The translations under genes and the position numbers were made by a program. Source: Methylobacterium marchantiae (GTDB taxonomy: Bacteria > Pseudomonadota > Alphaproteobacteria > Rhizobiales > Beijerinckiaceae). Taken from it: a stretch of 39,908 nucleotides of DNA. Position 1 is the stretch's first letter; every line of letters starts with the position of its first letter. The stretch is from assembly GCF_022179405.1 (NCBI RefSeq), contig NZ_BPQT01000035.1, positions 1 through 39,908 on the forward strand, given 5' to 3'. Below, piece by piece: positions 9,098 to 17,224 of this stretch. The notes under the pieces were generated by a model that worked only from the letters and a program-made list of their open reading frames with translations, made no database searches and was not told the DNA's origin.

Positions 9098-10999
9098 GTG
9101 GCATCATCGAAATTCGGTATTACCACGACCGTCAGACCCGCCGACGCGATCAGCGTCGCCCCCGGTGACGATCTCCAGGCTCTCGTCGATTCCTCTCCCG
9201 CAGGATCGACCTTCTGGATCGAGGCCGGCACACATCGTATGCAGTCGATCATCCCGAAGGACGGCGATCATTTCATCGGTGAGAAAGGTGCGGTGCTGAG
9301 CGGCGCGACCCAGATCACCCAGTTCACGCGGGAAGGCGGCCACTGGGTCGCCAGCGGCCAGAGCCAGGAGGGCGAGCGACGCGCCACGGATCAAGGCCTT
9401 CCCGGAGCTGAGCGCGCCGGCTACCCGGAGACCTTCTTCATCGACGACAAGCCGCTGACCCCCGTCGATGCCCTGTCGAAACTAGCTCCCGGCAAGTTCT
9501 ACTTCGACTATGCTCAGGACAAGATCTACTTCGACAACGACCCGTCAGGCCATAAGGTGGAAGCCGGCGTCAGCCCGTTCGCCTTCAGCGGTTCAGCCAA
9601 GAACGTCACGATCGAGAACCTCGTCGTCGAGAAATACAACAGCCCGACCCAGTACGGCGCCATCGGCGGCCACTCCGAGGCAGAGGGCTGGACCGTGCAG
9701 CACAACGAGGTCCGACTGAACTACGGCGCCGGCGTGTTCGTGGGCGACAACAGTCAGATCAAGAACAATTACGTCCACGACAACGGGGAACTCGGCCTAG
9801 GCGGCAGCGGCGACAATATCCGCGTCGCCGACAACGAGATCGCCCATAACGGCTATTTTTCCGGCATCAATCCCAACTGGGAAGGCGGCGGAACCAAATT
9901 CTCCGTGACGGACAACTTGGTCGTCGAGAGAAACTACTCCCACGACAACAAGGGATATGGTCTCTGGACGGATATCGACAACATCAACACCGTCTATGAC
10001 GGCAACACCGTCGCGAACAATTCGGGCGGCGGGATCAGCCACGAGATCAGCTACGACGCCATCATCCGCAACAACCTGATCACGAACAACGGGAATGATT
10101 CGGACGGCTGGCTCTGGGGCGCCGGCATCCAGATCCAGAACTCGAGCGGCGTCAAGGTCTACAACAACCACGTCGAATCATCGAACGGCGGCAATGCCAT
10201 CAGCCTGATCCAGCAGGATCGCGGCTCGGGCGCCTATGGCGAGCACAGCACGACCGACAACAGCGTGACCGACAATGTCATCGTCACGGGAACGCCCAAG
10301 GAGGGTGCTTCCGGCGCAGTGGCCGATTTCAATCCCTCAGGGCTCCTCAACGGCAATAACACGTTCGACAACAACGAGTACCACGTGACGAATACGTCGG
10401 ACGCGCATTGGGCCTGGAACAACACGCTGGATTGGGACGCTTATCGTCAGGCTTCGGGGCAGGATGCCCACAGCACCGTCTCGACCACGATTCCCGATTC
10501 TCTGGCATTGCCGGTCGGCGCCGCGCCAGTCGTGCCCGAAAGTCCGGTGACACCCGAGAGCCCGGTCGTACCGGATCCGGTCAGCCAGCCCGCGCCCACG
10601 GAGCCGGCCACTCCCGAACCGGTCGTCCCCGGACCCGTGACCGCCAAGCCGCCGGCGCCGGAACCGTCGACACCTGTCGTCGAAACCCCCATCGCTCCGA
10701 CGGCCCCCGTCGTTCCGGAGACGCCAACTCCAGTAACACCAGTGCCCGTGGCGACCGCTCCAGACCCGTCCACCGGGCCCGATCCCATGGGGGGCGGGCA
10801 TTCGGGCTCATGGGCGGGACATCATTGGAACCCGGACGAGGTCGGCCACCACCTCAAGAACCTGTTCGAATCCTATGCCGACCTCGCAGATAAGGGCTTT
10901 GGCAACGAGAAGCACCCCACGATCGACGCAGCCGCTCTCCACGATCTCGGAAAGGTCCCGTGCGGCCATTGGGCCGAGATGTCCGGTCTGCTGAGCTAG
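9098..10999 (+). CDS. Right-handed beta-helix protein with Pro-rich linker, probable type I secretion substrate
   Basis: A 633-residue protein. Residues ~20-450 form a right-handed parallel beta-helix with short Asn/Gly-rich coils (for example NNYVHDNGELGLGG, GLWTDIDN, GGGISHEISYDAIIRNN), the fold of many polysaccharide lyases and epimerases. Residues ~470-565 are a Pro/Val/Glu/Thr-rich linker. Residues ~566-633 form a distinct His/Gly-then-helical tail ending GLLS. There is no N-terminal signal peptide. The next two genes are a type I secretion ATPase and adaptor, so export through an uncleaved C-terminal signal is likely, although no RTX repeats are visible. The start is GTG, preceded by GAGGAG. 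It is paralogous to the protein at 17221 along the whole helix. It may cut, epimerise or bind the EPS; no catalytic residues are proven. Confidence 0.88.
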   Translation: MASSKFGITTTVRPADAISVAPGDDLQALVDSSPAGSTFWIEAGTHRMQSIIPKDGDHFIGEKGAVLSGATQITQFTREGGHWVASGQSQEGERRATDQGLPGAERAGYPETFFIDDKPLTPVDALSKLAPGKFYFDYAQDKIYFDNDPSGHKVEAGVSPFAFSGSAKNVTIENLVVEKYNSPTQYGAIGGHSEAEGWTVQHNEVRLNYGAGVFVGDNSQIKNNYVHDNGELGLGGSGDNIRVADNEIAHNGYFSGINPNWEGGGTKFSVTDNLVVERNYSHDNKGYGLWTDIDNINTVYDGNTVANNSGGGISHEISYDAIIRNNLITNNGNDSDGWLWGAGIQIQNSSGVKVYNNHVESSNGGNAISLIQQDRGSGAYGEHSTTDNSVTDNVIVTGTPKEGASGAVADFNPSGLLNGNNTFDNNEYHVTNTSDAHWAWNNTLDWDAYRQASGQDAHSTVSTTIPDSLALPVGAAPVVPESPVTPESPVVPDPVSQPAPTEPATPEPVVPGPVTAKPPAPEPSTPVVETPIAPTAPVVPETPTPVTPVPVATAPDPSTGPDPMGGGHSGSWAGHHWNPDEVGHHLKNLFESYADLADKGFGNEKHPTIDAAALHDLGKVPCGHWAEMSGLLS

Positions 11000-11056
11000 G
11001 TCGCTTCCGTCCCGGTTGATGCCGGCGCAGCATCGAGGACCGCACGACCGATAGTC

Positions 11057-11096
11057 CGAAGCCGTGCCCGCCCAAGAGGGATGGGGCACGGCTTCG
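11057..11096 (+). terminator. Strong hairpin after beta-helix gene 1
   Basis: A perfect 13-bp stem (CGAAGCCGTGCCC at 11057-11069, GGGCACGGCTTCG at 11084-11096) with a 14-base loop lies 57 bases after the stop codon. There is no T tract. It would separate the beta-helix transcript from the secretion genes, or allow only partial read-through. An ATG that could open the next frame falls at the edge of this hairpin and is therefore a poor start. Confidence 0.6.
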
Positions 11097-11281
11097 CGTC
11101 CGGCCGAAGGACATCTTCACGGCACCCGCCATGCCTACTTCGACGGCGATCCCATCAGCGCGGGATCGCCGTCGCTCCCATCCCATCACGTCCGGTCGTT
11201 GTTCGCGTCCCCGCGCTTGCCTCTCGATTCGCCGACGGGGCGCCTCACGACTGCGTCGACCGTCTCCGGGAGTCCGCCTCG

Positions 11282-13054
11282 TTGCAGATCAAGACAGATC
11301 CATCGCCTTCCAAGACCGAAGCCTCCGAACTCACCGCCGCCCTCGCTCCCTGTCGCTGGGCTCTGATTAGCCTCGGGGTCGTCAGCGGTCTCGTGAACCT
11401 CCTCTACCTCACTGGCTCGTTCTTCATGCTCGAAGTCTACGACCGAGTGATCCCGAGCCGCAGCATCCCGACCCTGGTCGGTCTCTGCCTGATCGCCCTC
11501 GCGCTCTATGTCTTTCAGGGCGGCCTGGAGATCCTGCGTTCCCGCGCTCTCGGCCGAATCGGTTCCGCCCTCGAAGAGGCGATCGGCCCCCGTGTCTTCG
11601 ATACCGTGGTGCGGGCGCCGTTGAAGGGCACGATGCCGGGCGACGGGCTTCTTCCGGTGCGCGACCTCGATGCCCTGCGCGCCTTCCTCAGCGGGCCGGC
11701 CCCCGGTGCCCTGTTCGACCTTCCGTGGATGCCGTTCTACCTGGCGATCTGTTTCTTGTTTCACCCTCTGATCGGCGTGGCGGCGCTGTTCGGCGGGGTC
11801 GTGCTCCTGACGCTGACCGTGCTGAACGATCGGTTGACCCGATCGCATTCCCAGGCAGCGACGGGATTTGCCCTGTCCCGCAACGGGCTTGCCGAATCCG
11901 GCCGCCGCAATGCGGCCGTCCTGGCCTCGATGGGCATGCAGGAGGCCTTTACCGTGCGGTGGGCCGAGGCGAGCGCCAGCTACCTGCGAACGCAGGCGCG
12001 CGTGGCCGATGTGGCGGTCGGGTTCGGCGCCGCCTCCAAGGTGTTTCGGCTGGCGCTCCAATCGGGTGTGCTAGCGCTCGGTGCCTATCTCGTCATCAAC
12101 GGTCAGGCCTCTTCCGGCGTCATCATCGCCAGCTCCATCCTGGTCTCGCGAGCGCTGGCACCGGCGGAGCTCGCGATCGCCAACTGGCGCGGCTTCGTCG
12201 CCGCCCGGCAGAGCTGGCACCGGCTCGACATCCTCTTTTCCGCCCTGCCTCCCGTCCCGAGCCCCCATCCCCTGCCGGCCCCGCATCTCAGCTTGAGCCT
12301 CGACGCCCTGTGCCTCACCCCGCCGGCCTCGGGGCGCGTCGTGGTCCATGAGGTCGGTTTCACCCTGATGGCGGGCGAGGCCCTGGGGGTCGTCGGCGCC
12401 AGCGCCTCCGGCAAGTCGTCCCTGGTCAAGGCGATCGTGGGCGTTTGGAGCCCGATCAAGGGTACCGTCCGTCTCGACGGTGCGTCCCTCGACCAATGGG
12501 CGAAGACTGCCCTCGGCCGCCATATCGGCTACCTGCCTCAGGAAGTTGAGTTGTTTCCCGGTCCCATCGCCAGGAACATCGCGCGTTTCGAGGCCGATGC
12601 CTCCCCCGAGGCGGTGATCGAAGCGGCGAAGGCCGCCGGCTATCACGAGGCCATCCTGCGCCTGCCGGACGGCTACGACACCGTCATCGGCGAAGGCGGA
12701 GCCGGATTGTCGTCCGGCCAGCGCCAGCGCGTCGGACTCGCGCGAGCCCTGTATCGCAACCCCTTCCTCATCGTCCTCGACGAGCCCAATGCCAATCTCG
12801 ACGCCGATGGCGAGACCGCCTTGGCCGAAGCGATGCTCGGAGTGCGCCAGCGTGGCGGCATCGTGATCGTCGTGGCGCACCGGCCCAACGTGCTGGCGAC
12901 GGTCGACCTGATCCTCACGCTCTCGGAGGGGCGGTGCATCGATTTCGGTCCCAAGGACGAAGTCTTGAAGCGCATGCTGCGGCCGGCCGCGGTCGCCGGC
13001 AATCAGCCGCCCGCCGGCGCATCGCCGATCCTTCTGCGGAGGGCCAGCGCATGA
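11282..13054 (+). CDS. Type I secretion system permease/ATPase (PrtD-like)
   Basis: Inner-membrane ABC exporter of the PrtD/HasD class, which powers one-step export of unfolded proteins with C-terminal signals. The N-terminal half is a transmembrane domain with the family segment LTGSFFMLEVYDRVIPSRS. The ATPase half has Walker A GASASGKSS (~residue 372), the signature LSSGQRQRVGLARAL (~477), Walker B LIVLDEP and the switch His in VVAHR. Taking the TTG at 11282, with GGGAG upstream, gives 590 residues, close to the family norm. The only upstream ATG (11081) lies in the preceding hairpin and would add a 67-residue unrelated leader. The stop overlaps the adaptor start (ATGA), so the two are translationally coupled. 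The likely cargo is the beta-helix protein just upstream. No outer-membrane TolC partner is in the window. Confidence 0.9.
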   Translation: MQIKTDPSPSKTEASELTAALAPCRWALISLGVVSGLVNLLYLTGSFFMLEVYDRVIPSRSIPTLVGLCLIALALYVFQGGLEILRSRALGRIGSALEEAIGPRVFDTVVRAPLKGTMPGDGLLPVRDLDALRAFLSGPAPGALFDLPWMPFYLAICFLFHPLIGVAALFGGVVLLTLTVLNDRLTRSHSQAATGFALSRNGLAESGRRNAAVLASMGMQEAFTVRWAEASASYLRTQARVADVAVGFGAASKVFRLALQSGVLALGAYLVINGQASSGVIIASSILVSRALAPAELAIANWRGFVAARQSWHRLDILFSALPPVPSPHPLPAPHLSLSLDALCLTPPASGRVVVHEVGFTLMAGEALGVVGASASGKSSLVKAIVGVWSPIKGTVRLDGASLDQWAKTALGRHIGYLPQEVELFPGPIARNIARFEADASPEAVIEAAKAAGYHEAILRLPDGYDTVIGEGGAGLSSGQRQRVGLARALYRNPFLIVLDEPNANLDADGETALAEAMLGVRQRGGIVIVVAHRPNVLATVDLILTLSEGRCIDFGPKDEVLKRMLRPAAVAGNQPPAGASPILLRRASA

Positions 13055-14481
13055 TCGCGGGTTTTGATCCCCGGAGCTGGGCGTGGAACGACCAGTGGGA
13101 GCGTCTCGCCCACTGGCGACGGGCCGCGATCTGGTTTCTGAAGGCCGGCAATCCCGCCGACCTCGCCTCGGATGCGGATTCCGCGAGCCCGGCCACGGCC
13201 TCACTGCACCGTCAGATCAGGGCGGCACTCGCGTTGAGCGCCCTGCTCGTCTTCGGCGTCGGCGGATGGGCCGGCATGACCTTGCTTTCCGGTGCGGTGA
13301 TCGCACCAGGGCAGCTCGTCGTGGAATCGGAACTGAAGAAGATCCAGCATCCCGTCGGCGGCGTCGTCGGCGCTCTCCTAGTCAAGGAGGGCGACCGGGT
13401 GAAGGCCGGACAAGTCCTGGTGCGCCTCGACGACACCCAGATTCGCGCCAATTTCGACATCGTCGTCAAGGCCCTCGACGAACTGACCGCCCGCGGGGTG
13501 CGGGACGAGGCCGAGCGCCGCGGTTCCGAGCATCTCGAATTCCCGGCCGACTTCCTGGCAAGGGCCGTGACCGACCGTAACGTCCGTCACTTGGTGGAGG
13601 GAGAGACCGCCTACTTCAGGATCCGCCTCGCCGCGCGCAACGGACAGAAAGCCCAACTGGCCGAGCGGATCGCCCAGCTTCGCCAGGAGATCGTCGGCCT
13701 GATCAATCAGGCCACTGCGAAAGACCGCGAGATGGCGTTGATCGAGACGGAATTGCAGGGCTTGCGCGAACTGCGTCAGAAGAACCTCGTACCGGTCTCG
13801 CGGGTCACGGCTCTGGAGCGGGAGGCTGCACGGCTGGAAGGCGAGCGTGGGCAGTTGCTGGCCTCCACGGCTCAGGGGCGGGGAAAGATAAGCGAGACCG
13901 AACTGCAGATCATCCAGATCGATCAGGACATGCGTTCCGAGGTCGCAAAGGACCTGGCCGAGGTCCGCGCCAGGACATCGGAGATGGTGGAGAAGCGGAT
14001 CGTGGCGGAGGACCAGCTCCGTCGTATCGATCTGCGCTCGCCCCAAAACGGTACCGTACACCAGATGAGCGTGCACACCGTGGGAGGCCTCATCACCCCG
14101 AGCGAACCAGCGATGCTGATCGTGCCCGAGGCGGACCAGCTCGCCGTCGAGGTCAGGATTCAGCCGCAGGACATCGACCACGTCCATCCTGGCCAAGCGA
14201 CGGGCCTGCGCTTCTCGGCCTTCAACCAGCGCACCACACCGGAGATCGACGGCGTCGTCGTCCGCGTGTCGCCCGACGTGACCCAGGATCAGAAGACCGG
14301 GTTCGCCTTCTACCGGGCCAGGATCGCGATCTCGGAGAGCGAGCGGACACGCCTCGGCGGCGTCGCCCTGCTTCCCGGGATGCCAGTGGAGACCTTCATC
14401 AAGACGACCGAGCGCACGGTCTTCTCCTATCTCACGAAGCCGCTCACCGACCAGATCGCAAAAGCCTGGCGCGAGCAGTGA
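13051..14481 (+). CDS. HlyD-family type I secretion membrane fusion protein (PrtE-like)
   Basis: Periplasmic adaptor linking the exporter to a TolC-like outer-membrane channel. The 476-residue protein has a cytosolic N terminus of ~55 residues, one membrane span at about 57-79, a lipoyl/barrel-sandwich segment (IQHPVGGVVGALLVKEGDRVKAG, ~98-120), a long coiled coil (~190-340) and a C-terminal beta-barrel domain (LRSPQNGTVHQ, VRIQPQDIDHV). This layout is typical of PrtE/HlyD. Its ATG sits on the stop codon of the ATPase gene (ATGA at 13051-13054). The missing outer-membrane component is presumably a shared TolC encoded elsewhere. Confidence 0.92.
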   Translation: MIAGFDPRSWAWNDQWERLAHWRRAAIWFLKAGNPADLASDADSASPATASLHRQIRAALALSALLVFGVGGWAGMTLLSGAVIAPGQLVVESELKKIQHPVGGVVGALLVKEGDRVKAGQVLVRLDDTQIRANFDIVVKALDELTARGVRDEAERRGSEHLEFPADFLARAVTDRNVRHLVEGETAYFRIRLAARNGQKAQLAERIAQLRQEIVGLINQATAKDREMALIETELQGLRELRQKNLVPVSRVTALEREAARLEGERGQLLASTAQGRGKISETELQIIQIDQDMRSEVAKDLAEVRARTSEMVEKRIVAEDQLRRIDLRSPQNGTVHQMSVHTVGGLITPSEPAMLIVPEADQLAVEVRIQPQDIDHVHPGQATGLRFSAFNQRTTPEIDGVVVRVSPDVTQDQKTGFAFYRARIAISESERTRLGGVALLPGMPVETFIKTTERTVFSYLTKPLTDQIAKAWREQ

Positions 14482-14525
14482 TGTCGCGAGCCCGGAGCAT
14501 CGGCACTTCTCCGAGTGCCTGCGCT

Positions 14526-15398
14526 TCAGGCGAGGATCGTGGACTGGAAACCGAAATCGAGCACGTCGCCGACGGGATTTCGCCGGATCATCGCATCGTT
14601 GGCGTGCCCGTTGGTCTTCATCGGCGCGTTGGCCGTGTCCTGCCCGTCGGCCAGATGACCCAGGGCCCAGATCGCCGCCTGGGTGCGGTTCTTGACGTGA
14701 ATCTTGCGCAGGATCGTCTTGACGTGGACCTTCACTGTGGCCTCGGCGATGTGCAGCCGGAACGCGATGATCTTGTTGGCCTCGCCCTGCACCAGGCATT
14801 TGAGGATGGCGAGTTCTTGCACGGACAGCTGCGGCCCGCAGTTTCCGTGCGTGACGGCGGGCCGGACCTGCTCGATCGGTCGTGAGGTCGTCAGGGAAAT
14901 CACCGCGTCGATCCGCTGCGGCAACGTCGGCGTCAGGGAAGCTGGCGGAATGACACGCTCTCCCAGCAGCACCAGTTCCAGCGACTTTATGAAAGCGTCG
15001 GCGTTGATGCTCCGCAGCAGGATGCCGTCCGCACCCGCTCGAAGGAGATCGACGACTTCGTCCGTGCGGTAGCTTTCGCCGATGCAGACGACCTGGCTCC
15101 CGGCATATTTGCATTTCAGTTTCGTCACGTCGGATCTGGACAGGTCGGAACTCCCCTCCGTCCACAGGACGAAGATGGCCGGGGTTTTTCCCCTGTCGGT
15201 CGCGACCCCAAGGCTGGAGACGTTGTCCGTCCTCATCACCACCTGAAAACGGGTCGGCGCGAGGATGCGTTCGAGACCTTCGCGGAACAGGATGTTGGGC
15301 TCGATCAGAGCAGTGGCGACGGAAGGTCCGGGACGCCTGTTCCGCGCCCCCCGAGCCTTCAAGGCGGACCCTCGGACGGTTTTCAATCGGGCACCCAT
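14526..15398 (-). CDS. LuxR/NarL-type response regulator with degenerate receiver
   Basis: A 290-residue regulator. The C-terminal LuxR helix-turn-helix (~188-245) is intact: LSVQELAILKCLVQGEANKIIAFRL, then EATVKVHVKTILRKI. The N-terminal domain has the length and pattern of a receiver, but the strand expected to end in the phospho-acceptor Asp reads IFVLWTEG (Trp/Thr at ~79-80), and the acidic pair near the start is reduced to one Glu in ALIEPN. Phosphorylation by a histidine kinase is therefore unlikely. The ATG at 15398 has an AAAGGA site; the longer frame opens with TTG. It lies between the secretion operon and the polymerase operon and is divergent from the latter, so it may control EPS expression (inferred). 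A ~45-residue tail follows the DNA-binding domain. Confidence 0.88.
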   Translation of the reverse strand: MGARLKTVRGSALKARGARNRRPGPSVATALIEPNILFREGLERILAPTRFQVVMRTDNVSSLGVATDRGKTPAIFVLWTEGSSDLSRSDVTKLKCKYAGSQVVCIGESYRTDEVVDLLRAGADGILLRSINADAFIKSLELVLLGERVIPPASLTPTLPQRIDAVISLTTSRPIEQVRPAVTHGNCGPQLSVQELAILKCLVQGEANKIIAFRLHIAEATVKVHVKTILRKIHVKNRTQAAIWALGHLADGQDTANAPMKTNGHANDAMIRRNPVGDVLDFGFQSTILA

Positions 15399-15781
15399 CG
15401 TCTGTCCTTTCGGCAAGGCACGGCAATAAGCTGCACTTTAAATCAGCGAATACGATCGAAGTCGGTTCTTTTGGTGAGCACTCCTTATGGATTAGGAAGA
15501 ATTCCGCCGCCTCTTTCGTCAATGATCATCGTGTGTCCTTGTGTGGCCTCATCTCTTCGTCGAGATGGGCCAGAGGCGGCATCGCTCCCGCAGTGCCGTC
15601 TACAAACGCAGCGACGTGCCCCGTCGTCGTCCGTTTGGACCGGCAATCCCCGCAACCGCCTCATCCGTCGGGAGTATCCGTGCCTCTCCTTTTGAGCCCG
15701 CCGGCGTCACCACGGGCCGTGCAAATCTTGCGCGGGCGGCCGTGCTTCGGTCCGCACGGGCTTGAACGGGGATGAATTCGG
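15399..15781. promoter_or_regulatory. Divergent promoter region between LuxR-type regulator and polymerase operon
   Basis: About 380 bases separate the divergent starts. The part nearest the regulator gene (about 15420-15500) is less GC-rich and probably contains its promoter. The remaining open frames are short, Arg/Pro-rich and unsupported. No specific binding site was recognised. Confidence 0.35.
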
Positions 15782-17224
15782 ATGAGTCTCGCGGCCCGAC
15801 GATCCCACGCCGATGCGGACGCATCCATCGGTTTCAACGACCGCTACCTGTACGCTCTCTGTCTCGGACTTTTCGGCTACGCGATCCTCGGCAAGGGCTT
15901 CGCCTATCTCGGCGTGCCGCCCCTCTTCGTCGGCGAGATTCTGCTGAGTCTCGGAATCGTCGCGCTGATGCGATCGGGCTGCTGGGTCGCGATTCTGGTC
16001 CCGTTGCAGTCTCAGCTCCTTGCAATCCTGATGCTTTGGGTGGTGGTGCGGACGGTTCCGTATCTGTCCGAACTCGGCCTCGATGCCGTTCGCGACAGCA
16101 TGATCGTGCTCTACGGCCTGTTCGCCTTCATTGTCGCCGCTCTTCTGGTGGAACGGCCGCACCGGCTTTCCCTCGTGGTGAGTCGCTATTCGCGCCTCGC
16201 CTGGCTCTACGGTCTGCTCGGCGGCCCGCTCTTCGTGCTGACCAGAATGGCAGGCGACGGCATGCCGGTCTGGCCCGGCTTGGGAACGCAGATCCTGCAG
16301 ATCCGCCCCGGCGAGGCCGCCGTTCATGTCGCAGGAGCGGCGATCTTCGTCCTGCTCGGGATGCGCCGGGTCGGCCTTCCCTGGGTGGCGGGATTGCTGC
16401 TCGGCATCGGTCTCGTCACACCGAGCCGCGGCGGTATGCTGGCCTGCCTGGTGCCGCTGCTCTTTGCCGCCATCATCGGGCGGAAGCTCTCGCGCATCAT
16501 CCCTGCCGTGGCCCTCGCCGTGGCGATCTTCGGCAGCCTGACCGCCATCGGCGTCGATTTCACACCGCCGGGGGTCGAACGTTCCGCCGGGCCCGCCCAG
16601 ATCATCGATAACATCGAGAGCATCCTTGGAACCAGCAAGGCCTACAACCTCGATGATACCAAGACTTGGCGTCTGCGCTGGTGGCAGAAGATCCAGGACT
16701 ATACCGTGCATGGCCCCTATTTTTGGACCGGCAAGGGCTTCGGGATCAATCTGGCCGTCGATGACGATTCGGTCGTCGGCGATGGCAACGGACCGGCCCT
16801 GCGAAGTCCGCACAACGCCAATATGACGATATTGGCGCGGTCCGGCGTGCCCGGTCTCGTGCTGTGGGCGACGATCGGAGCGACGTGGTTCGCGAGGTTG
16901 ATGCGCGACGTCCTTCAAGCTCGGCGGGATGGCGATGTCGCTTGGTCGAATCTCCTTCTCTGGATCGTCAGCTATGCCTCCGCCATCGTGATCGACGCGT
17001 CCTTCGACGTGGCGCTCGAGGGACCGATGCTGGGCATCTGGTTCTGGTGTCTGTTCGGTTTCGGCCTCGGCGCCTCGATGATCTACCGGGTTTCACCCCG
17101 CGCCCCTTGCCCGTTCCCCTTCCCGGCCGCTCAGGAGCACCGCCCGGCGTTCCCGTCCCGCGGGCCGGTCAGCCAGTCTCCTTCCCCGGCCATGAGCCCG
17201 CACGCGCCGGGAGGGGTGTCATGA
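15782..17224 (+). CDS. O-antigen ligase/Wzy-family polysaccharide polymerase
   Basis: Polytopic inner-membrane protein of 480 residues with roughly ten or more hydrophobic segments spread across the chain. The large periplasmic loop carries the family pattern: TWRLRWWQKI, then FWTGKGFGINL, then RSPHNANMTILARSGVPGL, as in the O-antigen ligase/Wzy_C superfamily (PF04932 type). These proteins join lipid-linked repeat units into polymer or transfer polymer to an acceptor on the periplasmic face. A flippase and chain-length protein are encoded nearby, so polymerase (Wzy) is the preferred role over ligase. Its stop overlaps the start of the second beta-helix gene (ATGA), which means the two products are made together. 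The cytosolic C-terminal tail is Pro-rich. Confidence 0.87.
   Translation: MSLAARRSHADADASIGFNDRYLYALCLGLFGYAILGKGFAYLGVPPLFVGEILLSLGIVALMRSGCWVAILVPLQSQLLAILMLWVVVRTVPYLSELGLDAVRDSMIVLYGLFAFIVAALLVERPHRLSLVVSRYSRLAWLYGLLGGPLFVLTRMAGDGMPVWPGLGTQILQIRPGEAAVHVAGAAIFVLLGMRRVGLPWVAGLLLGIGLVTPSRGGMLACLVPLLFAAIIGRKLSRIIPAVALAVAIFGSLTAIGVDFTPPGVERSAGPAQIIDNIESILGTSKAYNLDDTKTWRLRWWQKIQDYTVHGPYFWTGKGFGINLAVDDDSVVGDGNGPALRSPHNANMTILARSGVPGLVLWATIGATWFARLMRDVLQARRDGDVAWSNLLLWIVSYASAIVIDASFDVALEGPMLGIWFWCLFGFGLGASMIYRVSPRAPCPFPFPAAQEHRPAFPSRGPVSQSPSPAMSPHAPGGVS

Noticed and set aside
11081-11281. Upstream ATG start for the secretion ATPase
   Set aside because: It falls in a strong hairpin after the preceding gene and adds a 67-residue Arg/Ser-rich leader; the TTG at 11282 fits the family length.
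13378-15522. 714-residue minus-strand frame across the HlyD and LuxR-type genes
   Set aside because: It overlaps two well-supported genes and shows no domain; composition is typical of a shadow.
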